Assembly (NCBI GenBank): GCA_964541485.1
Contig: CAZIQL010000003.1
Location: 49,548-113,547 of the forward strand
Source of the DNA: SIG299 sp964541485
Lineage (GTDB): Bacteria > Bacillota > Clostridia > Lachnospirales > Lachnospiraceae
Direction: 5' to 3'
DNA: 64,000 bases
Below the pieces are notes generated by a model. It saw nothing but the letters and a program-made list of their open reading frames with translations, was not told the origin of the DNA and ran no database searches. The translations under genes and the position numbers were made by a program. Positions 53,786 through 63,518 of the stretch are shown here, in pieces. Positions within the stretch are counted from its first letter, which is position 1. Each line of letters starts with the position of its first letter.

Positions 53786-55939
53786 CTATTCCAGAATTTC
53801 ACTTTCCTTAATTTTAACCGTAATTTCACTTGCGCAGGTTCCGGTGAGTGCAGCACTTCTTGCATCCGGTGCATGACCTGCCACATAAACGGTCGCCGTT
53901 CCTTCGCTCAGACGGAGTACGCCTTCTTCATCGTAAAGAGCAAATGCTGCTTTCGGAAGTGTTATTTCGACTTCCTTGCTCTCGCCTGCCTTCAAGGATA
54001 CCTTCTTAATACCTTTTAACTGCGCATTTGGTGTATTTTCACGGTTTATCTTTACATAAGCCTGCACGGTTTCTGCACCGTCCATCTTACCTGTATTTGT
54101 CACGGTGGCTTTGATTACAACCTCGTTCTCAAGCACATTCTTATCTGCTATTACCTTATCATATGCAAAGCTTGTATAAGAAAGACCATAACCAAACGGA
54201 TACAAAGCATCTGTCTGCATATAACGGTAGGTTCTGCCCTTCATGCTGTAATCCGTAAACTCAGGAAGTTCTTCACTCGTACGATAGAATGTCACAGGGA
54301 GCTTACCTTCCGGATTCTTTTCACCAAACAGAATATCCGCAATTGCCCTGCCGCCTTCTGCTCCCGGATACCAACCCTGGACAATCGCAGGAACGTGTTC
54401 GTCTGCCCAGTTCACTGCAAGTGCAGATCCTGCAAGCAGAATCAAAACCACCGGCTTTCCGGAATTGTATGCCTCTTCCAACACCTTATGCTGTAATCCC
54501 GGAAGATTTAAGTTTAACTTGTCACCGCTGGCAAATTCATTACCGGTATCACCCTCTTCACCTTCCAGTGTAGAGTCCAGGCCAAGACATACCACAACAA
54601 CATCACTTTCTGCACAGACCCCGCGTACTTCCGACATTCTGTCATTTTCTTCGCCAAGTCCCTGTACCTTTGCGTGATACAGATGACAGCCCTCCGAAGT
54701 CATGACACGCACCTCATCACCAAGGTAATTCTGAATACCTTCTAAAACAGTCCAGTATCTGGATGCCGTTCCCTCATAGTTACCAACCAGTGCCATACGG
54801 CTGTTCGCATTCGGTCCGATGACACCGATTGTCTTTATCTTTGACTTATCAAGCGGAAGCAGGTTGTTTTCGTTCTTTAACAGAACCACACACTTTTCTG
54901 CCGCTCTTCTGTTTAACTCACGCATTGGCTTACTGTCTACAACCGAGTACGGAATCTGATTGAACGGATTGTCCTCCAGCTTATCAAATACACCAAGCTT
55001 CATTCTGGTGGTAAACAGATTAATCACAGCCTCATCCAGACGTTCTTCAGCCACTCTTCCTTCTTCTACCGCCTGCTTGAGGTAATGGAACAGATTACCG
55101 CAGTTTAAGTCGCATCCGTTGTTCATTGCCATAGAAACCGACTCAACCGGAGTATTCGTTACCTTATGTCCTTCGTGGAAATCCTTGATTGCCCAGCAGT
55201 CACTGACTACATGGCCTTCAAAGCCCCATGCTTCCCTTAATATGTCCTGTAAAAGCTCCTTGTGTCCGCAACATGGTACGCCATTGGTACGGTTATACGC
55301 ACCCATAACCGCTTCTACCTTTGCTTCCTGCACACATGCCTTAAACGCCGGCAGATAGGTCTCATACATATCCTGTTTCGACGCCACTGCATCAAAATGA
55401 TGTCTGACCGCCTCCGGACCGCTATGTACCGCAAAGTGCTTTGCACATGCCGCAGCCTTTAAGTAATTCTCATCATGTCCCTGAATGCCTTCTACAAAAC
55501 GCACACCCAGACGGGAAGTCAAATACGGATCTTCACCAAACGTCTCATGACCACGTCCCCATCTTGGATCACGGAAAATATTTACGTTCGGTGACCAGAA
55601 GGTCAGACCCTTGTAAATATCCATATCATCCGTTGCCTGCTGCATATTGAACTTTCCGCGGCCCTCCGTCGAAATCGCATCTGCCACTTCTTCAATGAAG
55701 TCTTCATCAAAGGTCGCTGCCAGACCGATTGCCTGCGGAAACACGGTAGCCACACCGGCACGGGCAACACCATGCAGTGCTTCATTCCACCAGTTGTATT
55801 TTTTTATTCCAAGACGTTCAATCCCCGGAGCCCAGTTTAAAGTCTGTGATACCTTTTCATCCAACGTCATCTGAGCCACCAGCTCTTCTGCGCGCTTTCT
55901 GTACTCCGCATTTTTGTCTTTATTTCTTACGAGTTCCAC
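53786..55939 (-). CDS. GH3 beta-xylosidase/beta-glucosidase
   Basis: 717 residues from the GTG at 55939, chosen because GGAGG lies 6 nt upstream. The N-terminal barrel has YNWWNEALHGVARAG, RDPRWGRGHETFGEDPYL and AKHFAVHSGPE, a set typical of GH3 xylosidases; the catalytic aspartate is in VVSDCWAI. The second domain (VGVIGPNANS-type region, VCLGLDSTLEGEEGDT) and the C-terminal fibronectin-III-like domain follow. No signal peptide. Probably trims xylo-oligosaccharides in the cytosol after the side-chain enzymes. Confidence 0.92.
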   Translation of the reverse strand: MELVRNKDKNAEYRKRAEELVAQMTLDEKVSQTLNWAPGIERLGIKKYNWWNEALHGVARAGVATVFPQAIGLAATFDEDFIEEVADAISTEGRGKFNMQQATDDMDIYKGLTFWSPNVNIFRDPRWGRGHETFGEDPYLTSRLGVRFVEGIQGHDENYLKAAACAKHFAVHSGPEAVRHHFDAVASKQDMYETYLPAFKACVQEAKVEAVMGAYNRTNGVPCCGHKELLQDILREAWGFEGHVVSDCWAIKDFHEGHKVTNTPVESVSMAMNNGCDLNCGNLFHYLKQAVEEGRVAEERLDEAVINLFTTRMKLGVFDKLEDNPFNQIPYSVVDSKPMRELNRRAAEKCVVLLKNENNLLPLDKSKIKTIGVIGPNANSRMALVGNYEGTASRYWTVLEGIQNYLGDEVRVMTSEGCHLYHAKVQGLGEENDRMSEVRGVCAESDVVVVCLGLDSTLEGEEGDTGNEFASGDKLNLNLPGLQHKVLEEAYNSGKPVVLILLAGSALAVNWADEHVPAIVQGWYPGAEGGRAIADILFGEKNPEGKLPVTFYRTSEELPEFTDYSMKGRTYRYMQTDALYPFGYGLSYTSFAYDKVIADKNVLENEVVIKATVTNTGKMDGAETVQAYVKINRENTPNAQLKGIKKVSLKAGESKEVEITLPKAAFALYDEEGVLRLSEGTATVYVAGHAPDARSAALTGTCASEITVKIKESEILE

Positions 55940-55997
55940 GTCTTTCCTCCATTCCACGTTCTGCTACACAACTACCCCAATTTGTAACTTTCGTCTT

Positions 55998-58043
55998 TTA
56001 TTTTCGTTTCTTCTTTGCTACCAATACTCCTCCGAGTACCGCCACTGCTGCCACCACAGCTACAATCACCACAGTAACCACGGTTCCACCGCCCTGTGCA
56101 GGTGTATCTGCAGGTGTCTGTGTCGGTTCCGGACTAAGTGCAGGTGTTAATTCTGCCCCCTCTGTCGGCTCCGGTGCTTCGGTTGGCTTCGGTGTTGGTG
56201 TCGGTGTCGGATTCACAAGCTTATTATATCTTGTTTCATCTGCAAATGCCCAGAATGCAGGCTTTGCCTGATACTCTCCGTCAAACAGAAGCGGATGCTG
56301 GTCGATTTTTCCATCCGAACCGCCGCCGACAGTACTGGATGACTGTAACCAGGAATTTGTATCAATAACGCCCCAGAACGTCATACCGCAGAAATTGATT
56401 CCTTCTGCTCTTAATTTCTGAATCGACTGATAAAAATCATAATAACGCTTTGCCTGACGGGTATATTCTGTCTGCTTGCTGTATTCTGTTCCAATATAAT
56501 CCGAGCTTACCTTCAAATCCCACTCGGTAATCTGAATCTTGTCTACGATCTTTGCATAGGTTCTTACCGTTTCTTCAAATTCTGCCGTAGTAGGATTTAA
56601 CTGCGTCTGGTAATGCCCCTGCATACCCATACCGTCGATACGGGTGCCTTCTGCATCCTTAACATCCTGAAGGAGCTGTGCAATTCCCTTGACCTTTTTG
56701 CTGCTGCAGTCATTGTAATCGTTATAGTATAAATCCACATCGGCAGGCATGTACTTATTTGCATAGCGGAATGCCTGGATGATATATTCATTGCTCTGAT
56801 ACACTGCCCACCACATAGAACTTTCCTTGTCACTGCGGTAGGTACCGGTCGAGTCGCTCACTGCCTCATTTACAACGTCCCATGCATAAAACATACCGGC
56901 ATATTTACTATCCTCTCCGGTAAAATGCTCTGCTACAGAAGCAATGTACCACTCCAGACGTTTTGACATAGTTTCTGCACTTACCAGTGGTTTTGATTCA
57001 TCATAATCCTCATGGAAGAACCATTCCGGTGTCTGGGAATGCCATACCAATACATGTCCTCTGATTTTAATTGTGTCATTCGGATTGTTGTTATTCCATT
57101 TATAAATTATGTCAAGAATACGTTCCGCACTGCTAAAGTCCAGTAAAGGAACTTCCATTTCTTCTCCGTTGAATACCACCGTCTCCGTTTTTGAAACGGA
57201 ACTGTAGCTGCTTGCAAAAATGAACTGCGGCTTCAATTCATTTCCAAGTGTCAATGCATTAAAATGCTTCGTTACAAGCCCCATCACTTCGATATCCAAA
57301 GCTTCTTCTCCCGACACTGCGGTACCTACAATGTAATCACCGTCTGCACCAAGCTTTTTATTGACTGCTTTATCTAAGCTGACAATACCCTTTTGAATCA
57401 ATTCCGGCTCCTTATCCTGCTGATATAATTCAACACCGGTGATATAATAGGTACCCATTACGCCGGGACCACTGCCGTAGTTTGTACCCTGTTCCAGAAA
57501 ACGGAGCGCAATCATCTGGAGTTCTCCGTTCCAGGTCGGAGAAAATGTTCCGGTAAACTTTGTCCAGACACCCGGCTCCAAGGTCTGTGTTACTGTACCG
57601 CCAACGCCCTGACTGTAACTGTCCCCCATATTGGTACGGACATGCGGAGAAATCTCTACACTGCGCTGTTCTGCAGGTGCATCCTTGTAATCTTCATAAT
57701 CCAGCATGATATAGAATGTATAATAGTAGGTCTCACCACGCTCCATCTTTGCTGTCACATCCTGCGCAAAGCACTGGTAGTTTGATGTACGGTTCGTAAT
57801 CTTACCGTAGGTATAAACTTTATTGTCTCCGATTGGAGTGTCCGAAACCTCTGCGGTGATCGTCGCGCCGTTCTGGTGTACATTCCATACTTCCAGATTG
57901 TCCGGATCTTCGAAATTACCATTCACAATCAAATTTTCCGTGGCCGCCTCTGCCTTTTTTAGCTGTCCGGCACTGCTTAAACTACCAAATCCCAGCACCA
58001 TTGCCAGTAAAACCGCTGCTGCCTTTTTTACTCTTCTCCTCAT
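55998..58043 (-). CDS. Membrane-anchored GH10 endo-xylanase with CBM22-like module
   Basis: A 681-residue protein. A signal peptide (1-33) precedes a CBM22/CBM4_9-like module at about 37-208 (NLIVNGNFEDPDNLEVW, GTYYITGVELYQQ). The GH10 barrel spans about 215-605 (RGHVLVWHSQTPEWFF, acid/base Glu393 in DVVNEAVSD, nucleophile Glu507 in QITEWDLKV). A PT-rich linker leads to one transmembrane helix and the tail KKKRK. It therefore stays on the cell surface without an LPXTG motif. It cuts the xylan backbone. Close by are GH3 and GH67 downstream and GH2 upstream. Confidence 0.93.
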   Translation of the reverse strand: MRRRVKKAAAVLLAMVLGFGSLSSAGQLKKAEAATENLIVNGNFEDPDNLEVWNVHQNGATITAEVSDTPIGDNKVYTYGKITNRTSNYQCFAQDVTAKMERGETYYYTFYIMLDYEDYKDAPAEQRSVEISPHVRTNMGDSYSQGVGGTVTQTLEPGVWTKFTGTFSPTWNGELQMIALRFLEQGTNYGSGPGVMGTYYITGVELYQQDKEPELIQKGIVSLDKAVNKKLGADGDYIVGTAVSGEEALDIEVMGLVTKHFNALTLGNELKPQFIFASSYSSVSKTETVVFNGEEMEVPLLDFSSAERILDIIYKWNNNNPNDTIKIRGHVLVWHSQTPEWFFHEDYDESKPLVSAETMSKRLEWYIASVAEHFTGEDSKYAGMFYAWDVVNEAVSDSTGTYRSDKESSMWWAVYQSNEYIIQAFRYANKYMPADVDLYYNDYNDCSSKKVKGIAQLLQDVKDAEGTRIDGMGMQGHYQTQLNPTTAEFEETVRTYAKIVDKIQITEWDLKVSSDYIGTEYSKQTEYTRQAKRYYDFYQSIQKLRAEGINFCGMTFWGVIDTNSWLQSSSTVGGGSDGKIDQHPLLFDGEYQAKPAFWAFADETRYNKLVNPTPTPTPKPTEAPEPTEGAELTPALSPEPTQTPADTPAQGGGTVVTVVIVAVVAAVAVLGGVLVAKKKRK

Positions 58044-58158
58044 ACCTTGTTGTTCCTTTCTCTTCTACCCCAATATAAGAGTAGGTACTTTACATTTACT
58101 ATATCGCAATTTTCAGAAAATTTCTCTTCGACTCTTGTCATTTATTTCTCTAATATTG

Positions 58159-61100
58159 CTAATTTTGTTCAAACCGGAACCACGAAAAATCAAATGCGCT
58201 GCCCGGCAGAAACATAAAAGAAACTTTTGCCTTTCCACGCTTTTTTAAGATTTCAAACCGCATTTCTTTGTCTTCTTCACTGAACATAAACGCAAGAGCC
58301 TCCTGCTCGGTCCTGCCGTCCTCATATTCGGTAAGTAAGCGGATATCGTTGACCTCATGCGCGGTTTTCCCGCAAATAGTCAGTTTTGTTGCTCCTTCGC
58401 CCCTAAACTCCATGTTTTCAAAGACCAGCGTTACATTATTGCCGATATTTCTGACCGCATGCTTCTCTACGGCAAAGGAATCCCCGTAAATACGGTCTGC
58501 CTCTGCTGCCGTCAGCCTGCAATATGCCTTCTCCGGCTCTGCAAACTGAAAGCCCTTCATGTGAATCTTCCGGTCCAACTCTACCGCAAAGGTCGTAACT
58601 CCTTTTAACCGCTTATTCAAATAAAATGTATCCGGCAGATAGGTGTTCCATACGCTTGGAATCGTATAATCTGCCGTTCCGATGATTTCACTGCCCTCTG
58701 CATGCGGGATGCCTTCCCAAAAGGTAAACGGCGTCTCTCCAAAAGAGAATACCGGAATGGTCACCACATCCGAACCGAACTCACCAAAGTCCAAATTTTC
58801 AAACGCCACCCAGCTAATGCCGTCTCTTGCCGTGGAAATCCCCCGTTCATTTCCGTTGCCGATATCTCCACCGCTCTTTGTAAATAACGACGCTGACAAA
58901 AACTCATACGGATTTAAGTTGAGTTTTCCCAATCCCTCTGCCCTCATCTCAAGCAAAGAAATCAAGGACATCTTCTCCCGTCCGTTTTTGCACATGCAGC
59001 GTACATAGAATTCACCATCGCCCCGAGCTTCTATGATGGCTTCTCTGCCATTTTCCGGATTCTTTTTAATTGTTGCAAATGTGCTGTCAACGCCTGCTGC
59101 ATCCGTTACACGGAAAGACAGCGCCTGTTCGTCTGCGTTTTCCGGATTTACCGTTGCCGTTACCTTCGTCACACGTTTTTCCGGCGTCAGATACGTTTCT
59201 TCTGCCGAAAGAGCAATCTTTCGGATCGGAATCTTTATGCTGTCTTCTTTCGCCACAAGGATGTGCTTGACTTCTCTTCCTGCCTTGTTTTCTCCGTCTT
59301 CTGCTGTCATTTTTGCACAGCAAACAAGTACCGCATCTTCCATGCCATCACAAGATACGCTGAGTTTAATCTCTCCGGCACTTCCGTTACTTCTCACCAC
59401 AGCAAGCAGCTTTCCACTGAACAACCGCCTTGTATTGGTATGATACGGTTCAAAATCCGTACTGTCTCCGTTATCAAGCCCCACCAGCTCTCCTGCACCA
59501 CTCACCAAAACTCTTACTCTGTTATTTGCGTTATGCACCGGATTTCCATCCTCATCCTCCATGGAAATCGTCGCAAAAATCAGTTCTTCATCATCCGCAG
59601 GAATCTCTGTCCGGTCCGCCGACAAACAAATCTTTTTTGCATCCCCAAAGGACGTCTGCATATCCGTTGCAATCACAGTTCCGGTTTCATCATAAGCCAC
59701 TGCTCTTAATGTACCTTTTTGATACAAAAGTTTCCAGTCTCCGGTCAGTTTATCTCCATGCTTATGGTCAAGCCGCACCCTTCCGAGGGAGCGTTCCTTG
59801 GTTTCTGCATCTGTACTTTCCGATCCGCCTTCCGACATTGCTTCCCTTGCCGGTGCAAAAAACAATTCTATTTCCGGCGCATTCGAGCAGACTCTGACAT
59901 CGATTACCTGTCCCTCATTAAAATCCCAATAAGGGAAAATATGTACCATCGGTGCCGTTTTGTAATCTGTCCATCCTGCCTGATACAGATAAAAGGCATC
60001 CTTTTTAAAACATGCCGTATCCGCCTGCCCAAAATAAGAATTTCTTCCGTGATACGGTGTCGGCTCTCCAATGTAATCAATCCCGGACCACAAAAACTGT
60101 CCGAGAGAAAATTCTGTATCTCTTTCCTTTGTCACACAAAACTCAATGCTCTTTGCTCCCCAGCTCGTGATGCTGTTGCCAAGGCTGGAACACTGCTCAT
60201 CATCATCCGCCAGGATTTCTTTTTCATACGGAAAATGATAAATTCCTCGACTCTGCACAATGGAGCCGGTTTCGCTACCGTAAATTATCCAGTCCGGATG
60301 CTCGGCATGGTGCTTTTCATACAGTTTTTCCGCATAGTTATAACCGACAATCTTTATAATATCTGCACACTTCTGGGTATTCTCCCAAGGCATGAAATTG
60401 CTGCCAAAGGTCGTATACGCATTTCCTTTCGAATCGTGCTCCTTTACCATTGCCATCAGAGCACGCAAGATTTCCTGCCCCGATTCATCCGCATGCATAT
60501 CAAAAATCTCATTCCCCACCGACCAGAGAAATACACTCGGATGGTTTCTGTCACGCCGGATCCAGTTACGCACATCCCGTTCTGCCCAATCCTCGAAAAA
60601 TCTCGCATAGTCATACTTGTTTTTCGGTTTCTTCCAACAGTCAAAGGACTCACTCAAAACAAGAAGTCCCATTTCATCTGCCAGCTCCATAAGTTCCACC
60701 GCAGGCATATTGTGCGCTGTGCGGATGGCATTCACACCCATTTCCTGCATCAGCTTTAACTGTCTTTTGATTGCCCCTTTATTGACTGCCGCGCCAAGAC
60801 ATCCCAAGTCATGATGCAGACACACGCCATTTAGCTTCACATGCTTTCCGTTTAAGAACATCCCACGGTCCGCAGTGAGTTCTATCGTCCGGTAACCAAA
60901 CGTTACACGCTCGGCATCCAGCACCTTTCCATCCTTTTTCAGTTCTGCCAGAAGCTCGTACCGATTTGGTTCTTCAACGGACCACTCCTTTACGCCTTCT
61001 GCATAAAATTCTATATCTTCAAATGTTGCCGCACTGTTACCTTCTGCAACCTTCTTCTGTTCTTTGTCAAAAATGGTATAGCTTATCACGCACGCATCCA

Positions 61101-61641
61101 GCACTTCCTGCGCCCCGCACAGTTCTGCCGAAATCTCCGTCCGATACCCGTTTCCTTCTTTTTCTGTATGGATATAAATACCATCCGCCGCAAAATGCAC
61201 TTCATTCCGCTCAATGAGCCAGACAGGGCGGTAAATTCCCGCACCCGTATACCATCTGGAATTTGGCATCTGATGAATTACCCTTACAAGAATTTCATTC
61301 TCACCTTCGTGTACATACGGTGTAATGTCCACTTCAAATGTAGTATAACCATACTTCCATTCCCCCGCCATTCTGCCGTTGACATAAACGGTCGAGTTCA
61401 TATAAACACCTTCAAAGCGCAGAAACAGCTTTTTGCCTTCCGTTTCTTTCAGGTTCAGCTTCCTTCTGTACCAGCCGACCGATTCTTCATAAAGATTGGC
61501 ATACTCTTCTATCAGCCAGTCATGTGGAATTACCACCGGACGGAATGCCGCAGCCTCCTCATAACCTTCCGGAATCTCTTCTCCCGTAATTTTTTGTTTT
61601 AAAAACTCCCAATCATACTTTAAACCGACTTTCTTTCCCAT
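58159..61641 (-). CDS. Large GH2-family glycoside hydrolase (1160 aa)
   Basis: It starts MGKKVGLKYDWEFLK after CGGAGAAGCGT. N-terminal sugar-binding domain (VGWYRRKLNLKE, NSTVYVNGRMAGEW), Ig-like domain, and GH2 barrel with acid/base in WSVGNEIFDMH and nucleophile region in IYGSETGS. The remaining 550 residues hold further beta domains (an Ig-like AEETYLTPEKRVTKVT, and a CBM6-like stretch with HMKGFQFAEPEKAYCR). GH2 covers beta-galactosidase, glucuronidase and mannosidase activities; the substrate is not clear, though a side-chain sugar of xylan is likely from context. No signal peptide. Confidence 0.86.
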   Translation of the reverse strand: MGKKVGLKYDWEFLKQKITGEEIPEGYEEAAAFRPVVIPHDWLIEEYANLYEESVGWYRRKLNLKETEGKKLFLRFEGVYMNSTVYVNGRMAGEWKYGYTTFEVDITPYVHEGENEILVRVIHQMPNSRWYTGAGIYRPVWLIERNEVHFAADGIYIHTEKEGNGYRTEISAELCGAQEVLDACVISYTIFDKEQKKVAEGNSAATFEDIEFYAEGVKEWSVEEPNRYELLAELKKDGKVLDAERVTFGYRTIELTADRGMFLNGKHVKLNGVCLHHDLGCLGAAVNKGAIKRQLKLMQEMGVNAIRTAHNMPAVELMELADEMGLLVLSESFDCWKKPKNKYDYARFFEDWAERDVRNWIRRDRNHPSVFLWSVGNEIFDMHADESGQEILRALMAMVKEHDSKGNAYTTFGSNFMPWENTQKCADIIKIVGYNYAEKLYEKHHAEHPDWIIYGSETGSIVQSRGIYHFPYEKEILADDDEQCSSLGNSITSWGAKSIEFCVTKERDTEFSLGQFLWSGIDYIGEPTPYHGRNSYFGQADTACFKKDAFYLYQAGWTDYKTAPMVHIFPYWDFNEGQVIDVRVCSNAPEIELFFAPAREAMSEGGSESTDAETKERSLGRVRLDHKHGDKLTGDWKLLYQKGTLRAVAYDETGTVIATDMQTSFGDAKKICLSADRTEIPADDEELIFATISMEDEDGNPVHNANNRVRVLVSGAGELVGLDNGDSTDFEPYHTNTRRLFSGKLLAVVRSNGSAGEIKLSVSCDGMEDAVLVCCAKMTAEDGENKAGREVKHILVAKEDSIKIPIRKIALSAEETYLTPEKRVTKVTATVNPENADEQALSFRVTDAAGVDSTFATIKKNPENGREAIIEARGDGEFYVRCMCKNGREKMSLISLLEMRAEGLGKLNLNPYEFLSASLFTKSGGDIGNGNERGISTARDGISWVAFENLDFGEFGSDVVTIPVFSFGETPFTFWEGIPHAEGSEIIGTADYTIPSVWNTYLPDTFYLNKRLKGVTTFAVELDRKIHMKGFQFAEPEKAYCRLTAAEADRIYGDSFAVEKHAVRNIGNNVTLVFENMEFRGEGATKLTICGKTAHEVNDIRLLTEYEDGRTEQEALAFMFSEEDKEMRFEILKKRGKAKVSFMFLPGSAFDFSWFRFEQN

Positions 61642-61694
61642 ACGCTTCTCCGTATCTGCATTTCGTTACAATGCCACACTCCACTTACGATTTA

Positions 61695-61732
61695 CAAAAA
61701 TGCGGTATCATAATAAATTACAATACCGCATT
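61695..61732 (-). terminator. Hairpin terminator between SGNH esterase and GH2 genes
   Basis: AATGCGGTAT (61699-61708) pairs with ATACCGCATT (61723-61732), 14-nt loop, followed on the minus strand by TTT. It suggests that GH2 and downstream genes may have their own promoter, or that read-through is reduced. Confidence 0.7.
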
Positions 61733-61743
61733 GCTTTCTAATT

Positions 61744-63462
61744 TTATAACGTGTATCCAAATCCGAGAATCGTGAAGCTTTTGCTTGCGTCCTCCGGATT
61801 CAGCCGGATTTCTACCTGATGCTTTTCCGCTTCATTTCCCCGGTATACAATCACCGCATTGCAATGGTTCCAGCCCACCTCCAGCGGGTTGATCCTTCTT
61901 GTGAGCTCATTGTCCACAAAAACATCCGCACAGCCAAAGGAATGGTCTCCGCTGTCTTTGTATACCAATAGTAAGTCCTTACAGCTTATATCCATTCGGA
62001 AACTTTCCGTTCCGCATCCTGCCCGATGCATCCAGTGATCCGGAAATTCCGGTGTCACAACGGAATCCGTGTCCTTTTCCACACATTGAAGTGCTGTATC
62101 TGTCTCCGTAAAAGAGCCCGCAGAAAGAAAACTGACCGCGTCATGCTCTATCACGTCATCCTTACCAAATGCGTTCAGCTTCCGGTACCGGTTTCCGATT
62201 GCCGGTGCTCTGTCTAAGTCCACATCCTTCTCTGATGGTTCTGCCTCATCGACCGCCACAAACAACGCATCCAGGCAGTCTGCCATAATCCGGTGTCCTT
62301 CATTGGATGGGTGATATAAATCATAGAAAAACTGCCGCTTTGTAATGACCGGTGTTTCTTCATAAAACTGCAAAGTTACTGCATTTTTGATGCTGACCAT
62401 CGGAAGGTCATAGGTATCGCCCACCTTTGATAAATTTTCCTGCAGATTATAATCATCCATAAATACAGAAAACAGCAAAATAACCGCAGGGCTTCCCGGT
62501 CCCTCCATTGCCTTTAAGGCAAGACTTTCATAACAGACACCGTTGGTTTCGTCGCCCGCATCGTTGACCGCAAATTCGATTATGACAACATCCGGAGTAA
62601 CAGCGCCGCCCCGTAACACATCATCCTCATATCTGGTAAGACCAAGCTCTGAAGAAGTACCGCCGACACCTGCTTTTATAAAATGAATATTTTCTCCACC
62701 GTTTTTTCCGAAGCGCTTTTTAAACGCCTCGTAGGAACGATACGCATAGCATTCGGTGGCAATCGGCTTTGCTCCTGCTCCCTGTGTAATGGAGCCTCCG
62801 ATGTAAGCAAGCGTTACATTCTCTCCGTTTCGTGCCTTTTTGATTGCCCGTTTCATGCGGTATGTATTGCCGGTCTGCATCAATGACTTTGCAATCATAT
62901 CCTGATATTCTTTTGATTCAAACTTTACCGGCGGGTCCGGAATCAGTTCCGGAACACGTATGCCGTCGTGAAGATAAAACCGGATGGTCATCTTCCCGGT
63001 AAAATAGCTTGGAAACTCCAGATTGATAGAAGCAAGTGAAGTTTCCCCATCCACCGCCTCATACTCTCCCAGCTCAATCACGGCTTCTTTTCCGTTGCAG
63101 GACACCTTGGTCTGATACCGGGTTCCGTTATATCCAAGCTCCGTTCTGCACTGGAGGGCAAAGCCAATGCTTTCCCTCCGGTGCTCTTCTTTATCAGAAA
63201 CCATAGTAACGCCGATACTGTGAACAAGCTCACGGAAGCCCTCGCACATCTGCAATTTCTTTGCAAGTCCGGTATCTAACTCCGGTAACAATGACTGCAC
63301 CTTTGCCGTCACTCTGCCTTCCAGATAGTGTACTTCACCAAAGCCACCATTCCCATCCGGTCTACCTTCTACCGCGTCATCCAGCATAAAATAGACAGCG
63401 GCTCTCTTCTTTGTCGGATCCTTCGGAGCCTTTGGCCCCGTTACAACGTTACTCTGTCCCAT
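61744..63462 (-). CDS. Cytosolic SGNH-type esterase with extra N-terminal domain
   Basis: A 572-residue protein without signal peptide. The N-terminal 190 residues form an uncharacterised beta-rich domain. The SGNH core follows with YIGGSITQGAGA, AGVGGTSSELG, EFAVNDAGDE and DLYHPSNEGH. The C-terminal domain (about 440-572) matches that of the lipoprotein esterase at 30963-32282 (SAGSFTETDTALQ, FPDHWMHRAG, FTILGFGYTL). It probably deacetylates imported xylo-oligosaccharides. GAGGAATAAAACG precedes the ATG. It lies downstream of the isomerase gene. Confidence 0.85.
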   Translation of the reverse strand: MGQSNVVTGPKAPKDPTKKRAAVYFMLDDAVEGRPDGNGGFGEVHYLEGRVTAKVQSLLPELDTGLAKKLQMCEGFRELVHSIGVTMVSDKEEHRRESIGFALQCRTELGYNGTRYQTKVSCNGKEAVIELGEYEAVDGETSLASINLEFPSYFTGKMTIRFYLHDGIRVPELIPDPPVKFESKEYQDMIAKSLMQTGNTYRMKRAIKKARNGENVTLAYIGGSITQGAGAKPIATECYAYRSYEAFKKRFGKNGGENIHFIKAGVGGTSSELGLTRYEDDVLRGGAVTPDVVIIEFAVNDAGDETNGVCYESLALKAMEGPGSPAVILLFSVFMDDYNLQENLSKVGDTYDLPMVSIKNAVTLQFYEETPVITKRQFFYDLYHPSNEGHRIMADCLDALFVAVDEAEPSEKDVDLDRAPAIGNRYRKLNAFGKDDVIEHDAVSFLSAGSFTETDTALQCVEKDTDSVVTPEFPDHWMHRAGCGTESFRMDISCKDLLLVYKDSGDHSFGCADVFVDNELTRRINPLEVGWNHCNAVIVYRGNEAEKHQVEIRLNPEDASKSFTILGFGYTL

Positions 63463-63518
63463 CGTTTTATTCCTCTTGGTTCTTGTCTGCGTTACATTCT
63501 GTCCTTCCGTTTTCCTTT

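Noticed and set aside
56020..56250. Repeat-like GT-rich tract at the 3' end of the GH10 gene, considered as a tandem repeat or CRISPR-like array
   Set aside because: It encodes the PT-rich linker and TM helix; there are no regular repeats with spacers.
59719..60759. Long plus-strand frame (about 346 codons) opposite GH2
   Set aside because: It has no RBS or family signature, and lies wholly within the well-supported GH2 gene.
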